A stretch of DNA of 64,000 nucleotides, taken from NCBI RefSeq assembly GCF_035934735.1, contig NZ_CP142396.1, forward strand, positions 2,852,001-2,916,000, in the 5' to 3' direction. The position numbers and the translations under genes are program-made. The stretch is from Sedimentibacter sp. MB31-C6. Its GTDB lineage: Bacteria > Bacillota > Clostridia > Tissierellales > Sedimentibacteraceae. The first letter of the stretch is position 1, and each line of letters begins with the position of its first letter. The notes under the pieces are model-generated. The model was given only the letters and a program-made list of their open reading frames with translations. It ran no database searches and had not been told where the DNA came from. Below are positions 54,456 to 64,000 of the stretch, piece after piece.

Positions 54456-55664
54456 ATGAACAAACAAACTTTAAAAGATATTGATGTGAGAAACAAGAAG
54501 GTATTGGTTAGATGTGATTTTAATGTTCCTCTTGATAATGATGGAAATATCACTGACGATATAAGAATCGTAAGTTCTTTACCTACAATTAATTATTTAT
54601 TAAAAAATGGTGCATCAGTAATTTTGATTTCTCATCTTGGTAGACCAAAAGGTGAACCTAATCCAAAATATTCTTTATTACCTGTATCAAAAAAATTATG
54701 CGAATTATTAGGTAAAAAGGTTATTTTTGAAGAAACTGATGAAGTAGTTAATGACAAGGTTAAGGAAGATGCAGATAAAATGAACCCAGGGGATGTTATG
54801 TTGCTCCAAAACACACGTTTTAGAAAAGAAGAAACAAAAAATGGGGATAAATTAGCAATGGAATTATCTTCACTTGGAGACATTTTTGTTAATGATGCCT
54901 TTGGAACTGCTCATAGAGCTCATTCTTCAAATGTTGGTGTAAGTACATATTTACCATCAGCTGTAGGGTTCTTAGTTGAAAAAGAAATTGAAATTATGGG
55001 AAATGCATTAGCAAATCCTAAAAGACCATTAACAGCTATTCTAGGAGGAGCAAAAGTATCTGATAAAATAGCAGTAATTGAAAATCTATTAAACATAGCA
55101 GATAATATTTTAATAGGCGGTGGAATGGCTTATACTTTTATTAAAGCTCAGGGCTATGAAATTGGTAAATCCATGTTGGAAAAAGATAAAGTAGATTTAG
55201 CTAAGAAATTAATCAATAAAGCAATTGAGAAAAATGTTAAACTTTATTTACCTATTGACACAGTTGTAGCAAAGGAATTTAAAAATGAGACAGAATTTTA
55301 TATAGTTGAATCAGATAGTATTCCTATTGATTTTATGGGACTTGATATAGGTGAAAAAACAATAGATTTATATTGTGATGTTATACGTAATTCTAAAACT
55401 ATTATTTGGAATGGACCTTTAGGGGTTTTTGAAATGGATAACTTTGCTAAAGGTACAAATTCGATAGCAAATTGTATTGCTTCAAATGAAAAAGCAATCT
55501 CGATAATAGGTGGAGGAGATAGTGCTGCAGCTGTTGAAAAAATTGGTATTGGTGATAAAATTACGCATATTTCAACAGGTGGTGGCGCTTCTCTAGAATT
55601 TTTAGAAGGACAAATATTGCCAGGAATAGATGCAGTTAGTAATAAAATAAGGAGATTAATATGA
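54456..55664 (+). CDS. pgk: Phosphoglycerate kinase
   Basis: A 402-residue kinase making ATP from 1,3-bisphosphoglycerate. N-domain motifs VRCDFNVPLD, ISHLGRPKGEPNPKYSL and DAFGTAHRAHSSNVG bind the substrate. The C-domain has ILGGAKVSDKIAVIENLL, GGGMAYTFIKAQGYEIG and STGGGASLEFLEGQ for nucleotide binding. The length is normal. The end overlaps the tpiA start by 4 bases. Confidence 0.97.
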   Translation: MNKQTLKDIDVRNKKVLVRCDFNVPLDNDGNITDDIRIVSSLPTINYLLKNGASVILISHLGRPKGEPNPKYSLLPVSKKLCELLGKKVIFEETDEVVNDKVKEDADKMNPGDVMLLQNTRFRKEETKNGDKLAMELSSLGDIFVNDAFGTAHRAHSSNVGVSTYLPSAVGFLVEKEIEIMGNALANPKRPLTAILGGAKVSDKIAVIENLLNIADNILIGGGMAYTFIKAQGYEIGKSMLEKDKVDLAKKLINKAIEKNVKLYLPIDTVVAKEFKNETEFYIVESDSIPIDFMGLDIGEKTIDLYCDVIRNSKTIIWNGPLGVFEMDNFAKGTNSIANCIASNEKAISIIGGGDSAAAVEKIGIGDKITHISTGGGASLEFLEGQILPGIDAVSNKIRRLI

Positions 55665-56419
55665 GAACACCTTTAATAGCTGGAAATTGGAAAATGAATA
55701 ATAATATGACTGAAAGCATGGAATTAGTTGATAATTTGATTCAATTGACAAAAAATTTTAATAAAAATGTGGAAATTTTGATTTGCCCACCTTTTACAGC
55801 TTTATTTTCTATAAAGAATTCTATTAATGATTCAGTTATAAAATTAGGTGCACAAAATATGCATTTTGAAGAAAAGGGGGCTTATACAGGAGAAGTATCG
55901 CCTATGATGTTACATGATATTGGTGTTGAATATGTTATTATTGGGCATTCTGAGAGAAGACAATTGTTTAATGAAACTGATGATTTAATTAATAAAAAGC
56001 TTAAAGCAGCTCTTAAATATGGCATCAAGCCAATTTTATGTGTGGGAGAAACATTAGGACAAAGAGAATCGGGTATTGAAAAATCAATAATAAAAAATCA
56101 AATTACTAATGCTTTTAATGATATAAACGATAAAGATAGTGCTAAGGTTATTATTGCATATGAACCTATTTGGGCTATAGGAACAGGTAAAAATGCAACG
56201 AGTAATCAAGCTAATGAAATGGCATCTTTTATAAGAAAAACTGTTTCAGAACTTTATGGTGAGTTAGTATCCCAAAATATGATTATTCAATATGGGGGTA
56301 GTGTAAAAGTAAATAATGCAAATGAAATATTGAGTCAAAATGATATAGATGGAGCTTTGATTGGCGGTGCAAGTCTAAAAGCAGAAGATTTTTATAAAAT
56401 AATTAACAGCGCACAATAA
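55661..56419 (+). CDS. tpiA: Triosephosphate isomerase
   Basis: A 252-residue TIM barrel: N- and K-containing AGNWKMNNNM at the start, catalytic His in VIIGHSERRQLF, catalytic Glu in IAYEPIWAIGTGKNA and the phosphate loop in QYGGSVKVNNA and GALIGGASL. It overlaps pgk by 4 bases (ATGA), which points to translational coupling. Confidence 0.97.
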   Translation: MRTPLIAGNWKMNNNMTESMELVDNLIQLTKNFNKNVEILICPPFTALFSIKNSINDSVIKLGAQNMHFEEKGAYTGEVSPMMLHDIGVEYVIIGHSERRQLFNETDDLINKKLKAALKYGIKPILCVGETLGQRESGIEKSIIKNQITNAFNDINDKDSAKVIIAYEPIWAIGTGKNATSNQANEMASFIRKTVSELYGELVSQNMIIQYGGSVKVNNANEILSQNDIDGALIGGASLKAEDFYKIINSAQ

Positions 56420-56446
56420 TGTACGATAGGAAAGTAGGAATAATAT

Positions 56447-59288
<2,842 letters not shown>

Positions 59289-59294
59289 TTTAAT

Positions 59295-59328
59295 AAAAGA
59301 ATTTAGGTTATAATCTAAATTCTTTTAT
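59295..59328 (+). terminator. Terminator of the glycolytic operon
   Basis: AAAAGAATTTAG (59295-59306) pairs perfectly with CTAAATTCTTTT (59315-59326) around an 8-base loop. Confidence 0.9.
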
Positions 59329-59372
59329 ATTATTAAAATTCTTAATTTTTGAATGTTTATTGATGAAATATA

Positions 59373-59401
59373 TTGATTTCATAAAAATTTAGTGATATAA
59401 T
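59373..59401 (+). promoter_or_regulatory. Promoter of secG
   Basis: TTGATT (59373-59378) and TATAAT (59396-59401), spacer 17. Confidence 0.65.
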
Positions 59402-59445
59402 CTAACCGTTATGCAGAGAAAATAGTAACAGGAGGTGTGTGACTA

Positions 59446-59670
59446 GTGGACGTATTTTTTAGAATAATATTAATCATAGCAAGCTTAGTACTTATAGCAA
59501 GTATATTACTCCAATCTGGTAAATCAGCGGGAATGGGAGAAATTGCTGGTGGAGCTGAATCTATTTGGGGAAAAAATAAAAGTAGAAGCTTTGAAGGTAA
59601 GTTAGAAAAAGCAACAACTGTTTCAGCAATTATTTTTGTAATTGCATCATTAATATTGACAGCTATTTAG
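59446..59670 (+). CDS. secG: Protein translocase subunit SecG
   Basis: A 74-residue SecG with two membrane helices (about 4-22 and 54-72) and the family loop LLQSGKSAGMGEIAGGAESIWGKNKS. It stimulates the SecYEG channel. The start is GTG after GGAGGTGTGTGACTA. In many Firmicutes rnr and smpB follow secG; here hppA does, 130 bases later. Confidence 0.92.
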   Translation: MDVFFRIILIIASLVLIASILLQSGKSAGMGEIAGGAESIWGKNKSRSFEGKLEKATTVSAIIFVIASLILTAI

Positions 59671-59800
59671 TAATAATTTGTTATAAAATGGTAATGATAT
59701 AATAATATATCATAATTTTTATATTCTAAAAAACCTAATGGTATTTTGGAATATATTAGTATGTAATTTTAAATTTTTTAAACGATGGAGGAATATTTAA

Positions 59801-61828
59801 ATGGGAACACTAATAATAGCTCCTATAGTAGGAGTTTTGGCATTGCTGTATGCTTATTATAAAGCTGTAAGCATTAACAAAGTAAATGCTGGTACTAAAA
59901 GAATGGAAGAAATTTCTTCATTCATTCATGAAGGTGCAATGGCTTTTCTAACAAGAGAATATAAGTCAGTAGCAATATTTGCAATCGTATTATTTTTTAT
60001 ATTAGGATTTGGAATTAACTGGCAAACAGCTGTTTCCTTTGCTGTTGGAGCAATATTTTCAACATTAGCTGGATATTTTGGAATGACTGTTGCTACAAAA
60101 GCAAATGTTAGAACAGCTAATGCAGCAAGAGAATCAGGAATGAATAAAGCATTAGAAATAGCATTCTCAGGTGGTGCTGTAATGGGAATGGTAGTTGTTG
60201 GTCTTGGCTTGTTAGGAGTTGGAGCTTTATGGATTGTATTTGGTGAAGCTAGTTACTTGACAGGATTTAGTTTAGGTGCTTCTTCAATAGCATTATTTGC
60301 ACGTGTTGGCGGTGGTATCTATACAAAGGCAGCTGACGTAGGAGCTGATTTAGTTGGTAAAGTAGAAGCTGGAATTCCTGAAGATGATCCAAGAAATCCT
60401 GCAGTTATAGCTGATAACGTAGGTGATAACGTAGGTGATGTAGCAGGAATGGGAGCAGATTTATTTGAATCATATGTTGGTTCAATAGTTTCTGCAATAA
60501 CACTTGGATTAATAGCATTTCCAGAGGGTGGCAGAGGTGTATTGTTTGCACTTTCATTAGCAGCAGTTGGAATACTTGCTTCTATATTAGGAACACTTTT
60601 TGTTAAAGGTAAAGAAGGTGGAAATCCTCAGAAATCATTAGATGCAGGTACATATGTAAGTTCGTTAATAGTAGTAATTGCAGCGTTTTTCTTAAGTAGA
60701 TCTTTATTGGGAGATATAAGACCATTTGGAGCAATTGTATTAGGTTTAGCTGTTGGTTTAATAATAGCAAAAATCACAGAATATTATACAGCTGATGAAT
60801 ATAAACCAGTTCAAGGAATCGCTGATCAATCTGAAACAGGAGCTGCTACAACAATTATTAGTGGTTTGTCAGTTGGTATGCAATCAACTGCTTATCCAAT
60901 AGTAGTATTAGCTATTGGTATTATAGGTGCGTATTATGTAGCAGGTTATTCTGGTGGCTCAATGGACTCAGTTCAAGGGTTATATGGTATAGCACTTGCT
61001 GCTGTAGGTATGTTATCAACTGCAGGTATGACTGTAGCTGTTGATGCGTACGGTCCTATAGCTGATAATGCTGGTGGTATAGCAGAAATGTGTGAATTAC
61101 CTCATGAAGTTAGAGAAATAACAGATAAACTTGACTCAGTTGGAAATACAACAGCAGCTATTGGTAAAGGATTCGCAATAGGTTCAGCAGCTTTAACAGC
61201 TCTAGCATTATTTGCATCTTATACTCAAGTTGTTGGAATAACATCAATTAGTTTAACTGAACCAACTGTTATAGCAGGATTATTTATAGGTGGTATGTTA
61301 CCATTCTTATTCTCAGCAATCACTATGAGTGCAGTTGGTAAAGCAGCATTTGCAATGATTGAAGAAGTAAGAAGACAGTTCAAAGAAATGCCTGGTATAA
61401 TGAAGGGAACAGAACAACCTGATTATAAAACTTGTGTTGACATAAGTACAGCTGCTGCATTAAGAGAAATGATTATTCCAGGTCTTTTAGCAGTTGTAGT
61501 TCCTTTGATTGTAGGATTTTTACTTGGAGTAGAAGCTCTTGGTGGATTATTAGCTGGGGGTTTAGTAACAGGAGTACTTATGGCTATCATGATGTCAAAT
61601 GCAGGTGGAGCTTGGGATAATGCTAAAAAATTCATTGAATCAGGTAAGCATGGTGGAAAAGGTAGTGAAGCTCATAAGGCAGCAGTTGTTGGAGATACAG
61701 TCGGAGATCCATTTAAAGATACTTCAGGACCTTCAATTAATATATTGATAAAACTTATGACTATAGTAGCCCTTGTATTTGGACCTACAATAGCACAATA
61801 TGGTGGAATATTACTAGATTTATTCTAA
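59801..61828 (+). CDS. hppA: Membrane-bound ion-pumping pyrophosphatase (K+-dependent type)
   Basis: A 675-residue membrane pyrophosphatase with about 16 helices that uses PPi to pump Na+ or H+ out of the cytoplasm. Substrate motifs are [43 protein letters not shown] and [21 protein letters not shown]. In [15 protein letters not shown] the Ala at residue 452, where K+-independent enzymes have Lys, marks the K+-dependent subfamily. Na+ pumping is common among those in Firmicutes but cannot be decided by eye. Its promoter region at 59671-59780 is A/T-rich. Confidence 0.95.
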   Translation: MGTLIIAPIVGVLALLYAYYKAVSINKVNAGTKRMEEISSFIHEGAMAFLTREYKSVAIFAIVLFFILGFGINWQTAVSFAVGAIFSTLAGYFGMTVATKANVRTANAARESGMNKALEIAFSGGAVMGMVVVGLGLLGVGALWIVFGEASYLTGFSLGASSIALFARVGGGIYTKAADVGADLVGKVEAGIPEDDPRNPAVIADNVGDNVGDVAGMGADLFESYVGSIVSAITLGLIAFPEGGRGVLFALSLAAVGILASILGTLFVKGKEGGNPQKSLDAGTYVSSLIVVIAAFFLSRSLLGDIRPFGAIVLGLAVGLIIAKITEYYTADEYKPVQGIADQSETGAATTIISGLSVGMQSTAYPIVVLAIGIIGAYYVAGYSGGSMDSVQGLYGIALAAVGMLSTAGMTVAVDAYGPIADNAGGIAEMCELPHEVREITDKLDSVGNTTAAIGKGFAIGSAALTALALFASYTQVVGITSISLTEPTVIAGLFIGGMLPFLFSAITMSAVGKAAFAMIEEVRRQFKEMPGIMKGTEQPDYKTCVDISTAAALREMIIPGLLAVVVPLIVGFLLGVEALGGLLAGGLVTGVLMAIMMSNAGGAWDNAKKFIESGKHGGKGSEAHKAAVVGDTVGDPFKDTSGPSINILIKLMTIVALVFGPTIAQYGGILLDLF

Positions 61829-61842
61829 AATATTAAAAATAG

Positions 61843-61870
61843 AGACTTCTCATTTGAGGAGTCTTTTTTA
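61843..61870 (+). terminator. Terminator of hppA
   Basis: AGACTTCTC (61843-61851) pairs with GAGGAGTCT (61856-61864), one G-T pair, followed by six T. Confidence 0.9.
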
Positions 61871-62010
61871 TTGCAGTGAGAATTACTAATATGGTATAAT
61901 CATTTTAATGGTTTTACATATAATAGTAAAAGAACAATAAATGAACAATTTCGCTCACCTCATTTTGTAGTTAAGCAACTAATGCATAATAAGAAAGGAA
62001 ATGATGATAA

Positions 62011-62781
62011 ATGCAAATTAATATTAAAAATTTAAATATTAACTACATAGATGAAGGAATAGGTAAGCCAGTGTTATTGCTCCATGGTTGGGGTGGAAGC
62101 ATACAAACTATGTTACCTATTTTTAATATTTTAAAAGATAGATGTAGAGTTATTGCATTGGATTTACCAGGGTTTGGTGAAAGTGATATACCAAAAATGC
62201 CATGGAATTCTTATGATTATGCTGATTTTATAAAAAAATTTGTTAATGAAATAAATATTAAGGGTATTATATTAATTGGACATTCACATGGTGGAAGAAT
62301 TTCTATAATATTATCAAGTAAATATGATAATTTAATAAAAAAATTAGTATTGATTGATAGTGCAGGTTTAATACCTAAAAGGAATATTAAGTATCATATT
62401 AAAGTATATAGTTTTAAGATATTAAAATACGTATTTACTATATTTGTAAAAGGAAATAAAGAAGAAAGATTGGAAAAGTTCTATAAAAAATATGGCTCTG
62501 CTGATTACAGAGATTCTCAGGGAACAATGCGAAAAACTTTAGTTAAAGTTGTTAATGATAACTTAATTGAATTATTACCTATGATAAAGGTACCAACACT
62601 TTTAATATGGGGAGAGAATGATGAAGATACTCCACTATATATGGGTAAATTAATGGAGCAAAAAATTGAAGATAGCGGGTTAGTTATACTAAAAAATGCA
62701 GGTCATTATTCATATATTGATTGTTATGACCAATTTAAAGCAGTAATTAATGTCTTCCTAAAAGAAGATTTCAACATATAG
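62011..62781 (+). CDS. Alpha/beta hydrolase
   Basis: A 256-residue alpha/beta-fold hydrolase. The oxyanion region is LLLHGWGGSIQTM (residues about 23-35), the nucleophile is the Ser of GHSHGGR, and the catalytic Asp and His are likely in LLIWGENDEDTP and NAGHYSYID. A lid insert lies between about 125 and 195. The substrate is unknown; esterase, lipase or epoxide hydrolase relatives exist. The next gene begins 11 bases after its stop, a membrane-anchored Mur ligase, so a cell-envelope role is possible. Confidence 0.88.
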   Translation: MQINIKNLNINYIDEGIGKPVLLLHGWGGSIQTMLPIFNILKDRCRVIALDLPGFGESDIPKMPWNSYDYADFIKKFVNEINIKGIILIGHSHGGRISIILSSKYDNLIKKLVLIDSAGLIPKRNIKYHIKVYSFKILKYVFTIFVKGNKEERLEKFYKKYGSADYRDSQGTMRKTLVKVVNDNLIELLPMIKVPTLLIWGENDEDTPLYMGKLMEQKIEDSGLVILKNAGHYSYIDCYDQFKAVINVFLKEDFNI

Positions 62782-62792
62782 GGAGTGAAGAA

Positions 62793-64000
62793 ATGAAAAT
62801 AGTAATTTTATTATTCGTCGTATTTTGGATGATTTTATGTGCATTAAAGTTGAAGTATAGTTTACATATGATTCAATTAGTTGGATATAAAAGCAACAAA
62901 TATATAGAATGGATAAACAATAACAAGAATAAAATACATACTAAATATGATAAGATATATATATCGAATTTAATAATTTTTTCTGTTTTTCTATTATTTA
63001 AGTATTCTAGCGAGTATATTTTTGGTTATTCTTTGATGTATTTAATTAATATAATTATTTTATTAGTTATAAATGTTTGGTTAGAATTTTGGTCTAAATA
63101 TGATGTAAAGAAGCCACTTGTATTTACAGGAAGAGCTAAACGCTTGTTTGGAATTACTTTATTATTAGTTTTGATAGACTTAATAAGTACAACAATTTTA
63201 GTTTTATTAATAACAAAAAATTTAATATTGTATTTTATACTATTTGCTGGCTTATTATCCATAATCTATTATTTTTCTTCGTATTATATAATAGCTGCAA
63301 ATTATATAGCAAAACCTATAGAAAATAAGATTAATAATAAGTTTTACTCAGCTGCTTCAAGGAAAATTAGAGAAATGAAAAATATTACTTCTATCGGTAT
63401 AACAGGTAGTTATGGTAAAACAAGTACTAAATTTATTACTGCAACAATACTTAATGAAAAATATAAAGTATTAAATACTCCGGAAAGTTATAATACTCCT
63501 ATGGGAATTAGTAAAGTAATAAATAACGATTTAAATGGCGAGTATGATATATTCATTGCTGAATTAGGAGCTACTCAAATAGGAGATATAAAAGAAGTAG
63601 CAGAACTTTCTAATCCAACAATAGGGATAATAACTTCTATTGGGCCATGTCATTTAGAGACTTTTAAATCTATTGATAATATTATGCGAACTAAATATGA
63701 ACTTATAGAAGAATTACCTGATAACGGCATTGCTATTTTTAATTATGATAATGATTATGTCAAAAAATTAGGAGACAAAACATTTAAAGAAAAAATATTA
63801 TATGGTATAGACAATATTGAAGATACTGATGTATTTGCAACGGACATAAAAGTTAGCAACAAAGGTTCTACATTTACTTTATGTGTAAGTGGATTAGGCA
63901 ATATAGAATGTAAAACAAAACTTCTTGGAAGACACAATATTTTAAATATACTTGCAGGAGTTGCAACAGCAAAAGTATTAGGGTTATCTTTAGAAGAAAT
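62793..64000 (+). CDS. Membrane-anchored Mur ligase family protein, MurF-like (3' end outside the window)
   Basis: The frame is open from ATG 62793 (after GGGAGTGAAG) to the window edge, at least 402 residues. Residues 1-180 have about five membrane helices, which ordinary MurF lacks. From about 195 it is a Mur ligase: MKNITSIGITGSYGKTSTKFITATIL (ATP loop), NTPESYNTPMGISKVIN, DIFIAELGATQIGDIKEVAELSNPTIGIITSIGPCHLETFKS and LLGRHNILNILAGVATAKVLG. It joins an amino acid or dipeptide to a UDP-linked or lipid-linked acceptor. The membrane part suggests a lipid-linked acceptor or a location at the membrane. Confidence 0.85.
   Translation, partial: MKIVILLFVVFWMILCALKLKYSLHMIQLVGYKSNKYIEWINNNKNKIHTKYDKIYISNLIIFSVFLLFKYSSEYIFGYSLMYLINIIILLVINVWLEFWSKYDVKKPLVFTGRAKRLFGITLLLVLIDLISTTILVLLITKNLILYFILFAGLLSIIYYFSSYYIIAANYIAKPIENKINNKFYSAASRKIREMKNITSIGITGSYGKTSTKFITATILNEKYKVLNTPESYNTPMGISKVINNDLNGEYDIFIAELGATQIGDIKEVAELSNPTIGIITSIGPCHLETFKSIDNIMRTKYELIEELPDNGIAIFNYDNDYVKKLGDKTFKEKILYGIDNIEDTDVFATDIKVSNKGSTFTLCVSGLGNIECKTKLLGRHNILNILAGVATAKVLGLSLEE

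Overview
The window is AT-rich DNA from a Gram-positive, anaerobic, amino-acid-fermenting Clostridia/Tissierellia-type bacterium. The evidence is strong AGGAGG-type ribosome sites, a selenocysteine-containing glycine reductase (GrdX-E-B, TrxB, TrxA, GrdA, GrdC, GrdD), a ferredoxin-linked 2-oxoacid oxidoreductase coupled to Ptb/Buk, a peptide ABC importer and a membrane pyrophosphatase. No rRNA, tRNA or CRISPR array was recognised. The species cannot be fixed from the sequence alone.

Layout. 1-7620: a truncated zinc phospholipase C-like gene, a MATE exporter behind a probable guanidine-IV (mepA-type) riboswitch, a YeiH transporter divergent from its LysR regulator, a YyaL-type thioredoxin-domain protein and ychF. 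7621-9850: remains of a mobile element, with a multiply broken tyrosine integrase, an AraC/GyrI-type regulator and a cluster of perfect hairpins. 10256-18142: a two-OB-fold SSB, topoisomerase III, an OGG-type glycosylase, the NiaR/NiaX niacin pair, a membrane-bound Mrr-like protein and PduL. 18442-23689: a YgiQ radical SAM protein, a CapA-like protein and the c-di-AMP synthase pair cdaA-cdaR.

23770-30717 is a self-contained sigma-54 circuit. A PAS/AAA+/Fis activator is followed by three copies of TGCAA-N4-TTGCA, a good -24/-12 promoter, and then ptb, buk, a P-loop ATPase and a four-subunit 2-oxoacid:ferredoxin oxidoreductase. rpoN itself lies at 43472. The likely role is oxidation of (branched-chain) 2-oxoacids to acyl-CoA, then acyl phosphate, then ATP. 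30814-35020 holds queG, a DUF503 gene, nth, trmL and a Na/Pi transporter.

35024-43177 is the glycine reductase locus. It has a tandem glycine riboswitch with a terminator and two genes (grdB, grdA) read through in-frame TGA as selenocysteine. 45142-51973 is a peptide uptake cluster with an Xaa-Pro aminopeptidase. 52188-59330 is the CggR-controlled glycolytic operon (cggR-gap-pgk-tpiA-gpmI-eno) with a CggR-type operator. Then come secG, a K+-dependent-type hppA, an alpha/beta hydrolase and a membrane-anchored Mur ligase cut by the window edge.

Together the genes describe a cell that imports peptides, ferments glycine and branched-chain amino acids for substrate-level ATP, and controls these routes by riboswitch and sigma-54. 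Several starts were moved inward from the longest open frame because a ribosome site fixes them; this is stated per gene.
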